Source: Rhodocyclaceae bacterium
Lineage (GTDB): Bacteria; Pseudomonadota; Gammaproteobacteria; Burkholderiales; Rhodocyclaceae
Reading direction: 5' to 3'
Assembly (NCBI GenBank): GCA_018261935.1
Contig: JAGTRP010000012.1
Location: 52,060-116,059, forward strand
Length of the DNA: 64,000 nt
The notes beneath the pieces are model-generated. The model was not told the origin of the DNA, searched no databases, and saw nothing but the letters and a program-made list of their open reading frames with translations. The position numbers were made by a program, and so were the translations under genes. Positions 55,279 through 62,812 of the stretch are shown here, one piece after another; position 1 is the stretch's first letter, and the number at the start of each line of letters is the position of its first letter.

Positions 55279-56563
55279 GCGGGAATTCGACCCGCACCCG
55301 CAGGCCGCCGTCCATGCCGTCGCCCAGGGCGACCTGCGCCCCATGGCGGTCGGCGATGGCGCGGACGATGGCGAGCCCCAGGCCGCTGCCGCTCTCCTCC
55401 TCGCCGCCGCGGCGGTAGAAGCGGTCGAAAACCCGCTCCCTGTCGGCGGACGGGATGCCCGGGCCGTTGTCGCAGACCTCGAGATGGCTCCGCCCCCCGT
55501 CGCGGCCCGCCGCCACGTCCACCCGGCCGCCGGCCGGGGTGTAGCGCACCGCGTTGCCCACCAGGTTGGCGAGGAGGATGCGCAGGGCCTCGCCGTCCCC
55601 GGCCACGGAGGCATCGTCATCCGCCCGGGTGACGCCCAGGTCGATGGCCTTGGCCTCCGCCAGGGGGGAGAGATCGGCCACCACCTGGCGCGCCAGGTCG
55701 GCCAGCCGCACCGGGGCCAGCGGATGCTCGGCGGCGCCCGGCTCCTGGCGGGCCAGGGTGAGGAGCTGCTGGACGGTATGGATGGTGCGCTGCAGGCCCC
55801 GCTTCAGTTCGGCCAGCGCCCCCGCCCGTTCCGCCTCGCCCTGGGCCCGCTCCACCAGCTGCACCTGGAGCTGGAGGGCGGTGAGGGGCGTGCGCAGCTC
55901 GTGGGCGGCGTCGGCGATGAAGGCCCGCTGGGCCTCGAGGGCGCCCTTGAGGCGCGCCAATAGGCCGTTGAGGGCATGGACCAGGGGCCGGGCCTCTTCG
56001 GGCACCGGGTCCTCCCCCAGGGGTTCCAGGGCATCCGGGGTGCGGGTGGCCACCGAGCGGGCGAGCCGGTTGAGGGGCCGTAGGCCCTGGTCCACCAGCA
56101 TCCAGGTCAGGAGCCCCAGGAGGGGCAGCAGCACCAGGAAGGGCGTCAGGGTCCGAAGGGCGGCGTCGGCGGCCAGCCGGCTGCGGACTTCCAGGGGCTG
56201 GGCGACGGCGATGGTGCGGTCATGGTACTGGACGGCGAAGATGCGCCATTCCCCTTCCGGCGTTTCTTCCGTCGAGTAGCCCAGGCGGGCCAGGTCCGGC
56301 AGCCACTGGTGGGGGCGGGAGTAGTAGATGGTCAGCCCCTCCCGGTCCCAGACCCGGATGACGAAATCCAGGCTCTCGTCGCCGGCGGCGCCGCCCTGGA
56401 AAGTCTGGTCCCGCAGGGAAAGGGCGATCTGCTGCAGGTGGTAGTCGAAGAGGGCGTTGGCTTCCTCCCGGGCGGTCATGTAGGTGGCCCAGGCACCCAA
56501 GGCCATGGCCGCCGCCATGGTGGCGAGGAGCGCGAGGAGCAGGTTGCGGCGGATCGATCTCAT
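55274..56563 (-). CDS. Sensor histidine kinase, QseC/PmrB-like
   Basis: A 429-residue membrane kinase. One N-terminal helix (about 8-30), a periplasmic part of ~100 residues with VWDREGLTIYYSRPHQWLPD, a second membrane helix (about 140-157), HAMP, the dimerisation helix with H221 (DAAHELRTPL), then N, G1 and G2 boxes (NLVGNAVRY, CDNGPGIP, SGSGLGLAIV). The periplasmic part is like QseC/PmrB. ATG 56563 overlaps the regulator stop by 4 nt, as usual for such pairs. The signal sensed is unknown. Confidence 0.92.
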   Translation of the reverse strand: MRSIRRNLLLALLATMAAAMALGAWATYMTAREEANALFDYHLQQIALSLRDQTFQGGAAGDESLDFVIRVWDREGLTIYYSRPHQWLPDLARLGYSTEETPEGEWRIFAVQYHDRTIAVAQPLEVRSRLAADAALRTLTPFLVLLPLLGLLTWMLVDQGLRPLNRLARSVATRTPDALEPLGEDPVPEEARPLVHALNGLLARLKGALEAQRAFIADAAHELRTPLTALQLQVQLVERAQGEAERAGALAELKRGLQRTIHTVQQLLTLARQEPGAAEHPLAPVRLADLARQVVADLSPLAEAKAIDLGVTRADDDASVAGDGEALRILLANLVGNAVRYTPAGGRVDVAAGRDGGRSHLEVCDNGPGIPSADRERVFDRFYRRGGEEESGSGLGLAIVRAIADRHGAQVALGDGMDGGLRVRVEFPP

Positions 56564-57222
56564 GGCAGGCGGGGCACCAGGTAGCCGACGCCCCGGACGT
56601 TGCGTATCCATTGGGCCCCCAGCTTCTTCCGCAGGGCATGGATATGGACTTCGACGGCGTTGCTTTCCACTTCCTCCTCCCAGCCGTAGATGCGCTCCTC
56701 CAGCTGGGCCCGGGAGAGGGGCACGCCGGGCTGGGCCAGGAGGGCCTGCAGGAGGGCGAATTCCCGGCCCGAGAGATTGACCGGGGCGCCGTCCAGGCGG
56801 ACCTCGTGGGTGGCCGGGTCGAGCCACAGGGGGCCGTGCTCGATGGCCGGCGTGGCCCGCCCGCCCCGGCGCCGCATCAGGGCCCGGATGCGGGCCGCCA
56901 GCTCGTCCAGGTCGAAGGGCTTGACCAGGTAGTCGTCGGCCCCGGCGTCCAGGCCCTTGACCCGGTCCGCCACCGTGTCCCGGGCGGTGATCACCAGCAC
57001 CGGCACCGGGTTCTGCCGGCGGCGCAGGCCGGCCAGCACGTCGAGGCCCGCCTTGCGGGGCAGGCCCAGATCCAGGAGGACGAGTTCGTACACCCCGTTG
57101 GCCATCGCCAGCTCGGCGGCGGTGCCGTCCCGCACCCAGTCCACCGAATAGCCTTCCTGGCGGAGGCCGTTCTGGACGCTGGTGCCGATCATGGGGTCGT
57201 CTTCGACGAGCAGGAGGCGCAT
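56560..57222 (-). CDS. Response regulator, OmpR family (PmrA/QseB-like)
   Basis: A 220-residue regulator: receiver (about 1-115) with acidic pocket D8-D9, phosphoacceptor D51 (LLDLGLPRKAG) and K101 (DYLVKPFD); winged-helix domain (about 130-218) with REFALLQALLAQPGVPLSRA and VEVHIHALRKKLG. The ATG at 57222 is chosen by receiver alignment (MRLLLVEDD). It resembles PmrA/QseB by sequence and pairing with the QseC/PmrB-like kinase. The CTTAAG box before the degP-like gene is the DNA motif known for this class. Confidence 0.92.
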   Translation of the reverse strand: MRLLLVEDDPMIGTSVQNGLRQEGYSVDWVRDGTAAELAMANGVYELVLLDLGLPRKAGLDVLAGLRRRQNPVPVLVITARDTVADRVKGLDAGADDYLVKPFDLDELAARIRALMRRRGGRATPAIEHGPLWLDPATHEVRLDGAPVNLSGREFALLQALLAQPGVPLSRAQLEERIYGWEEEVESNAVEVHIHALRKKLGAQWIRNVRGVGYLVPRLP

Positions 57223-57403
57223 TTCTTCCCGGTTGGGACCAATGGGTGGATGCCCGGGATGATGGCCCGTCAGCGGCTTCCAGTCCACGGCCCGATGAAT
57301 TTTCCCCCTGCCGCCGAAGTCAAACTGCGGTCCGCCGTCCGGGAACGGCCTGGGGCGCCAGACTCCCTGCCATGCCCTGCAACGGCACCGGGCCGACCGC
57401 GCC

Positions 57404-59203
57404 ATGCCTCTATCCTGGAACAAGTCCCCGCCCCACGCCACCGGGCGCTCCTCCGCCAAATCCCTGCCCCCTCCCCCCGGGGTGCAGCTTGGCCGCCTCC
57501 GGCCGGCGCGGCTCCTGCGCCTGGCCAGCCCGGTGGTCGGGGTGTTCTTTTTCGGGCTGGCGGTCTGGAGCCTGATGAACTCCTCCCTGCGCACCTACAG
57601 CTATGACCAGATCGCCGCCGCCCTCCGGCAGCTGCCCCGGGCCGACCTGTTCCTGGCCCTCCTGGTGGCGGCGGCGGCCTACCTCATCCTCATCGGCTAC
57701 GATTTCCTCGCCTTCCGCTTCATCCGCCGGCCCATGCCCCTGCGCTCCATGACCCGGGCCGCCTTGGTGGCCAGCGCCCTGAGCTTCAACCTCGGCAATA
57801 CGGCGGTGACGGGGGCGGCCCTGCGCTACTGGACCTACACCTCCCTGGGGCTTTCCGAGAGCCAGGCCGCCCGGGTGGTGCTGTTCTGCAGCGGCGGCTT
57901 CTGGCTGGGCTATCTCTTCCTCGCCGCCCTGCTCTTCTCCTCCGGCTCCATCGCCCTGCCCGGCGGGCTGCTGCCCCTGGAAGGGACCACCCGCCCCCTG
58001 GGGCTGGCCTGCCTGGCCGTCCTCGCCAGCTATACCATCCTCTCGGCCCGGGGCAAGGAAACCCGGGTGGGCCCCTGGCGTTTCGGCCTGCCTTCGGCGG
58101 GGCTGACCCTGGGCCAGGTCCTGGTCGCCTCCCTGGACATCTGCCTGATGGCGGCAACCCTCTACGTGCTGCTGCCCGCCGGCGGCCCCCTCACTTACTT
58201 CCGCTTCCTCCCCATCTTCCTCATCGCCCTGGTGGGTGGCTCCGTCAGCCAGGTCCCGGGCGGGCTGGGGGTCTTCGAAACGGTGCTGCTGATGCTGCTC
58301 TCTCCCTGGCTGGATACCGGCAGGCTGGTGGCGTCCCTGCTCGCCTCCCGCGGCACCTATTACTTCCTGCCCCTCTTCCTCTCCCTCGCCTTCCTGGCCG
58401 GCCGCCAGGGGATGGCCGAGCGCCCCCGGCTGCACCGCCTCTGGCGGCAGGGGGCGGCCCGACTGGCGGCCGTCGCCGCCGTCGCCATGACCGCCCTCTT
58501 CGCCCTCCAGCGCCTCCTCTGGCGCCGGCGCCCGGCCACTTCCCTGCCGTCGGCGGCGGAGATCGAACGGGCCCGCCCCCTGGTGGAAGCGGCGCCCCAG
58601 ACCTATGGCCACCTCGTCTTCCGGGGCGACAAGGCCCTACTGTTCAGCCCCGCGGAGGATGCCTTCCTGATGTACGGGCGCATGGGACGCAGCTGGGTCG
58701 CCATGGGCGACCCCATCGGCTCCGACGCCGGCGTCAGGAAACTGGCCTGGCGCTTCCGCCGCCTGGCCGAGGACAGCGGCGGCTGGTGCGCCTTCTTCGA
58801 GGTCCGGGAGGAATTGTCCATCGACCTCATGCGCCACCAGCCGGCGGCGCCCCACGGGACCATGGACTTCCTGTTCACCGAATTGCTGCTGTGGGGCCAG
58901 GCCCAGGGCTTCCGCTGGTTCAATTTCGGGATGGCTCCCCTGGCCGGGCTCGATGCCGGCGCCGGATGCCCCCTCTGGCACCACGTGGGAGCCTTCCTCT
59001 ACCGGCATGGCCGGCGCTACTACAGCTTTGACGGCCTGCGGCGCTACAAGGACAAGTTCCATCCGGTCTGGAGCCCCCTCTACCTGGCTTCGCCCGGAGG
59101 CCTGGCCCTGGGGCCGGTGCTGGTGGATGTGACTGCCCTCGCGGCCGGCGGCCCCTGGGGCATCGTTTCCAAGGGCGGTACGGTGGGCGGAAGCGGCCGA
59201 TGA
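57404..59203 (+). CDS. MprF-like membrane protein with shortened DUF2156 domain
   Basis: A 599-residue protein. Residues about 40-365 form the LPG-flippase-like membrane domain with GNTAVTGAALRYWTYTSLGL and PGGLGVFETVLL. The C-terminal part starts like the DUF2156 synthase domain (RPLVEAAPQTYGHLVFRGDK, RSWVAMGDPIG) and ends like it (LSIDLMRHQPAAPHGTMDFL, FRWFNFGMAPLAGL). The usual ~100 residues between (near residue 463) are missing: FFEV joins directly to REELSIDLMR in frame. The synthase that transfers an amino acid from tRNA to phosphatidylglycerol is therefore probably inactive, while the flippase part is intact. Normal MprF is about 840-880 aa. It overlaps the phosphoesterase gene (ATGA). 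Confidence 0.85.
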   Translation: MPLSWNKSPPHATGRSSAKSLPPPPGVQLGRLRPARLLRLASPVVGVFFFGLAVWSLMNSSLRTYSYDQIAAALRQLPRADLFLALLVAAAAYLILIGYDFLAFRFIRRPMPLRSMTRAALVASALSFNLGNTAVTGAALRYWTYTSLGLSESQAARVVLFCSGGFWLGYLFLAALLFSSGSIALPGGLLPLEGTTRPLGLACLAVLASYTILSARGKETRVGPWRFGLPSAGLTLGQVLVASLDICLMAATLYVLLPAGGPLTYFRFLPIFLIALVGGSVSQVPGGLGVFETVLLMLLSPWLDTGRLVASLLASRGTYYFLPLFLSLAFLAGRQGMAERPRLHRLWRQGAARLAAVAAVAMTALFALQRLLWRRRPATSLPSAAEIERARPLVEAAPQTYGHLVFRGDKALLFSPAEDAFLMYGRMGRSWVAMGDPIGSDAGVRKLAWRFRRLAEDSGGWCAFFEVREELSIDLMRHQPAAPHGTMDFLFTELLLWGQAQGFRWFNFGMAPLAGLDAGAGCPLWHHVGAFLYRHGRRYYSFDGLRRYKDKFHPVWSPLYLASPGGLALGPVLVDVTALAAGGPWGIVSKGGTVGGSGR

Positions 59204-60342
59204 GACGCTTCCTCAACCCTTTCATCCTCACCGTCACCGCCCTCCTCGCCGCCGGCTATGCCTATGCCGCCTGGCGCCTGGCCGCCGAGGGAATCCCGGC
59301 AGCCTTCCTGGCGCTACCGTTCGTGCTGACCTGGCTGGTGCCGGTGGTCTACTGGTCCAACGGCCGCGAAGGCCACGGCCCCTGGGACGAATTTCTCCAC
59401 GCCGCCGGCTATATGAGCATGGGCTGGCTCAATTTCCTCATTCTGCTCCTGCTCGCCCGGGATCTGCTCCTGGGCTTGACCACCTGGCTGGTGGATCTCC
59501 CCTGGCTTCACCGCCTGCTGACCGCCGACGGGACGGTCCTGGTCCTGTCCGGCTCCTTCCTCGCCCTCGGCCTCGGCATCCTCGCCGCCTTCCGGGGCCC
59601 CCACGTGCGCCAGGTGCGCATCCCGGTGAAGGGCCTCGACCCCGGGCTCGAAGGGCTGCGCATCGTCCAGATCAGTGACCTGCACGTGGGCCCCACCATC
59701 GATGTCCTCTACGTGCGCCGGGTGGTGGAGCTGGCCAACCGGCTGGCGCCGGACCTCATCGCCCTCACCGGCGACATCGTGGACGGCCCGGTGGAGCGGC
59801 TGGCCCCCCACGTCGCCCCCCTGGCGGAACTGGTCCCGAGGGACCGGGCTTTCCTGGTGCTGGGCAACCACGACTACTATTCCGGCGCCGAGGCCTGGAC
59901 GGCCCATTTCCGCAAGCTGGGGCTGCGGGTCCTCCTGAACGAGAGCGCCGTGGTCATGCGGGGCGGTGCCCGGATCGTGGTGGGGGGGGTGCTGGACCCG
60001 GCCGTCCGGCTCTTCGACCCCGACCAGGCCCCCCGGCCCGACCTGGCCAATGCCCGGGAGGTGGGGCGGGCCCTGCGCCTGCTCCTCGCCCATAACCCGA
60101 AACTGGCGCCCCTGGCCGAGAAAGCGGGCTTCGACCTGCAGCTTTCCGGCCACACCCATGCCGGGCAGTTCTTTCCCTGGACCCTGGTGGTGCGCTGGAT
60201 CCATGCCCCCCACGGGGCCGGGCTCTCCCGCCGGGGGCGCCTGTGGGTCTATGTGAGCGCCGGCACCGGCACCTGGGGGCCGCCGGTGCGCTTCGGCACC
60301 CAGCCGGAATTGACCCTGCTGCATCTGGTGGCTGCCGGCTGA
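59200..60342 (+). CDS. Membrane metallophosphoesterase (YkuE-like)
   Basis: A 380-residue protein: about four N-terminal membrane segments (10-130), then a calcineurin-type phosphoesterase domain with DLH (ISDLHVG), GDIVDG, GNHDYY and GHTHAGQFF metal-binding motifs. This arrangement is that of YkuE/UDP-2,3-diacylglucosamine-like membrane phosphoesterases. The substrate may be a lipid phosphate, inferred from the membrane anchor and coupling with the MprF-like gene (4-nt overlap). Confidence 0.92.
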   Translation: MRRFLNPFILTVTALLAAGYAYAAWRLAAEGIPAAFLALPFVLTWLVPVVYWSNGREGHGPWDEFLHAAGYMSMGWLNFLILLLLARDLLLGLTTWLVDLPWLHRLLTADGTVLVLSGSFLALGLGILAAFRGPHVRQVRIPVKGLDPGLEGLRIVQISDLHVGPTIDVLYVRRVVELANRLAPDLIALTGDIVDGPVERLAPHVAPLAELVPRDRAFLVLGNHDYYSGAEAWTAHFRKLGLRVLLNESAVVMRGGARIVVGGVLDPAVRLFDPDQAPRPDLANAREVGRALRLLLAHNPKLAPLAEKAGFDLQLSGHTHAGQFFPWTLVVRWIHAPHGAGLSRRGRLWVYVSAGTGTWGPPVRFGTQPELTLLHLVAAG

Positions 60343-60480
60343 TCCGTGCCGGCGGAGAGCCGGGAATCCCTTTGGAGACCGGCGTTGTCCAATGGAGATG
60401 TTTCCGCGCCCGGCAGCCGGACGGATTGCCCCCTGGCCGACCCCGGAAGCCCGGAATCAGCGTCTTGCAAGGAGTCAGCC

Positions 60481-60981
60481 ATGGGCACAACACGCAATTT
60501 CGGCCTCGCCGTCCTGGTCGCCCTGGGAGCCCTGCCCCTGGCCGGTTTGGCCCAGAGCCTGGGGACCACCGGAGCCGGCAGCAACCCCTACGGCACGGTC
60601 GGGACCGGCACTACCAGCCCCCTCAGCACCCCGGGCCTGGATACGGGAGCCCTGAGTTCGCCCAGCGTCGGCACCACGACGACGCCTTTCCTTTCCTCGC
60701 CCACTGGCACCTCCCCACTGAGCCCCATCGGCCCCCTCGGCCCGAGCGACACCACCGGCGTCGGCGGCTCGATCGGTGCCATGGGGCCCATCGGCAGCAT
60801 GCCGTCGGGAAACGTCGTCTCGCCGCTGACGCCGGTCCTGCCGCCTGTCCCGATCACCCCGATCGCCCCGACAGCGCCCACCACCTCGGCCATCCCCGGC
60901 AGCGTCAGTCCGAACGGCACGTTCAATCCGGGGTTCATGACCACGCCCGGCGAGTTTCTCAGTCCCGGCGTGGGACGTTGA
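60481..60981 (+). CDS. Secreted Gly/Ser/Thr/Pro-rich protein
   Basis: A 166-residue protein with a signal peptide (about 1-24, GLAQS). The mature part is entirely low-complexity, rich in Gly, Pro, Ser and Thr (SPLSPIGPLGPSDTTGVGG, VPITPIAPTAPTTS). No family is recognised. CAAGGAG precedes the ATG. An extracellular or surface-exposed role is a guess. Confidence 0.65.
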   Translation: MGTTRNFGLAVLVALGALPLAGLAQSLGTTGAGSNPYGTVGTGTTSPLSTPGLDTGALSSPSVGTTTTPFLSSPTGTSPLSPIGPLGPSDTTGVGGSIGAMGPIGSMPSGNVVSPLTPVLPPVPITPIAPTAPTTSAIPGSVSPNGTFNPGFMTTPGEFLSPGVGR

Positions 60982-61016
60982 TCCGGGCCCGCCGGCAAGG
61001 CCCTGAAATGAAGAAA

Positions 61017-61034
61017 GCCGGTCCGAAGACCGGC
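61017..61034 (-). terminator. Terminator for the PsiF-like gene
   Basis: GCCGGTC/GACCGGC with a 4-nt loop. On the - strand the loop is TTCG and the hairpin is followed by TTTCTTC, a fair U-tract. It lies just after the stop of the gene at 61058-61387 and could also end the + strand gene before it. Confidence 0.75.
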
Positions 61035-61057
61035 CTCCTTTCAAAGCTGAGGCGGCC

Positions 61058-61387
61058 TTACTTGGCGGCGTCGGCCTCGCACTTCTTCATGAAGGCGGTC
61101 TTGGCGGCGCCGGCCAGGGGCTTGCCATTCTTGCCCACCGCCTTGGCCTCGCAGGCGGCGGCCGCGTCGCCGCCGCCCTTGGCTTCCCGCTCGCACTTTT
61201 TCATGAAGGCATTCTTGGCGGCACCGGCCAGGGGCTTGCCCTCCTTGCTCACTGCCTTGGCTTCACAGTCGGAAGCGGTGGCGGCGGCAGCCGGCTTGGC
61301 AGGCGTGGCCGGGGTGGCGGGAGCCTGGGCATAGGCGATGTTCGCCGCAAACAGGGCGGCCAGAATGGCGGTAAGCAGTTTGTTCAT
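61058..61387 (-). CDS. PsiF-repeat secreted protein
   Basis: A 109-residue protein with a signal peptide (about 1-20, AYAQ), an Ala/Pro linker and two PsiF-type repeats: CEAKAVSKEGKPLAGAAKNA through FMKKCE, and CEAKAVGKNGKPLAGAAKTA through FMKKCE. Each repeat is framed by two cysteines, matching the phosphate-starvation-inducible PsiF family. Function unknown. GAGGAGGT precedes the ATG. Its terminator is directly downstream. Confidence 0.85.
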   Translation of the reverse strand: MNKLLTAILAALFAANIAYAQAPATPATPAKPAAAATASDCEAKAVSKEGKPLAGAAKNAFMKKCEREAKGGGDAAAACEAKAVGKNGKPLAGAAKTAFMKKCEADAAK

Positions 61388-61447
61388 CAGAGACCTCCTC
61401 TTGGGTTAAGAAAGGGCAATTGCCCCATGCAAGCAAACGCGCATTTT

Positions 61448-62710
61448 TCACGAATCTGTTGACCGGATACTCCCCGGCTTGTTCACCAGCTTTTGCACGA
61501 TCAGGCTGCCCACCATGTCGCCCTCCACATTAACCGCCGTGCGCACGGTGTCGAGGATACGGTCGATGGGCAGCAGGATGGCGATGGCCTCGGTGGGCAG
61601 GCCGACGGACTGCAGGACGAGGACCATGCTCAGCATGCCGACGCTGGGAATGCCCGGGGCGCCGACCGCCCCCAGCATGGCCACGAAGAAGATGACCAGT
61701 TGGTGGGCGAGATCGAGCTCGATGCCGGCCAGGCGGGCGACGAAGAGGGCGGCGGCGGCCTCGTAGAGGGCAGTGCCGTCCATGTTCACGGTGGCGCCCA
61801 GGGGGACCACGAAATTGGCGATGTCCTTCTTGACGTGGAGATGCTGTTCCGTGCACCGCAATGTCACCGGCAAGGTGGCGGCGCTGGAGCTGGTGGCGAA
61901 GGCGGTGATGAGTGCTTCCCGGGAACCGCGCCAGAAGCGCAGCGGCGACATCCCGGTGACGAGGTAGAGCAGCAGGGGCAGGACCACGGCGCCGTGGACT
62001 ACGGTGCTGCCGATGATGACGGCGATGAAATGGACGAGGCTCTGGAGCAGGTCGAGCTTCTGGGTGGCCACCAGCTGGAGCAGCAGGGCCGCTATGCCGA
62101 AGGGGGCCAGGCGCATGATCCAGCCCACCACCAGGAGGCAGAGCTCCTGCACTTCCTCGACGAAGCCCCGCAGGTTCTTGTAGCGCTCCCCGCCCACCAC
62201 CATGGCGACGCCGAGGACGAGGGCGATGACCACCACCGCCAGGATGTCCCCCTGGGCCAGGGCCTTGATGGGGTTCTGGAAGAGGCCGTGGAGGAACTGG
62301 GCGACGTAGTCCGCCAGGGGCATCTGGCGGGCCTGGTAGTCCCGGGTGGCCTCGGCGAAGAGGGCGAGCTGCATGCCCTCGCCGGGCCGGAAGACTTCCG
62401 CCGCCGTGAAGCCCAGGACGATAGCGAGGGCCATGGAGAGGAGGAAGAATCCCAGGGTCAGGGTCCAGACCCGGTGCATCTGCTCGTGGGCCCGGAGGTT
62501 GGCGACCCCGACGACGATGGAGGAGAACACCAGGGGAATCAGGACCATGCGCAGCAGATCGAGGAAGAGCGTGCCGACCAGCTTGGCCCCGTACAGGGTA
62601 CCCTGGCCGACAGGGTCCCCGGGTTCCAGGCCGGCCAGGACGACGCCGGCGGCCACCCCGGCGAGACAGCCGATGAGGATTTGCTTATTGAGGGAAAGCC
62701 TGGACTTCAT
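61448..62710 (-). CDS. Dicarboxylate/amino-acid:cation symporter (DAACS family)
   Basis: A 420-residue transporter of the GltP/DctA type: eight membrane helices plus two re-entrant hairpins. Hallmarks are the serine-rich HP1 tip (TAFATSSSAATLPVTL), NMDGTALYEAAAALFVARLA in TM7 and GAPGIPSVGMLS in HP2. It imports glutamate/aspartate or C4-dicarboxylates with Na+ or H+. The start MKSRLSLNKQILIGCLAG is chosen by alignment; the frame extends to 62776 without homology. Confidence 0.93.
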   Translation of the reverse strand: MKSRLSLNKQILIGCLAGVAAGVVLAGLEPGDPVGQGTLYGAKLVGTLFLDLLRMVLIPLVFSSIVVGVANLRAHEQMHRVWTLTLGFFLLSMALAIVLGFTAAEVFRPGEGMQLALFAEATRDYQARQMPLADYVAQFLHGLFQNPIKALAQGDILAVVVIALVLGVAMVVGGERYKNLRGFVEEVQELCLLVVGWIMRLAPFGIAALLLQLVATQKLDLLQSLVHFIAVIIGSTVVHGAVVLPLLLYLVTGMSPLRFWRGSREALITAFATSSSAATLPVTLRCTEQHLHVKKDIANFVVPLGATVNMDGTALYEAAAALFVARLAGIELDLAHQLVIFFVAMLGAVGAPGIPSVGMLSMVLVLQSVGLPTEAIAILLPIDRILDTVRTAVNVEGDMVGSLIVQKLVNKPGSIRSTDS

Positions 62711-62776
62711 GCCGAGTGGGAGATGTCGATCAGGACGACATTCTAGCCAAACGGGCATCCGGAATCCGTGGTTCAT

Positions 62777-62808
62777 ATAGCCTTTGCATGCTGCGATGCG
62801 AAGGCTAT
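62777..62808. repeat. 13-bp intergenic hairpin
   Basis: ATAGCCTTTGCAT (62777-62789) pairs with ATGCGAAGGCTAT (62796-62808), one G-T wobble, 6-nt loop. No T-tract follows on either strand. It lies between the glycosidase and symporter genes, both on the - strand, and could be an mRNA-processing or operator element. Confidence 0.55.
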
Positions 62809-62812
62809 GGCG

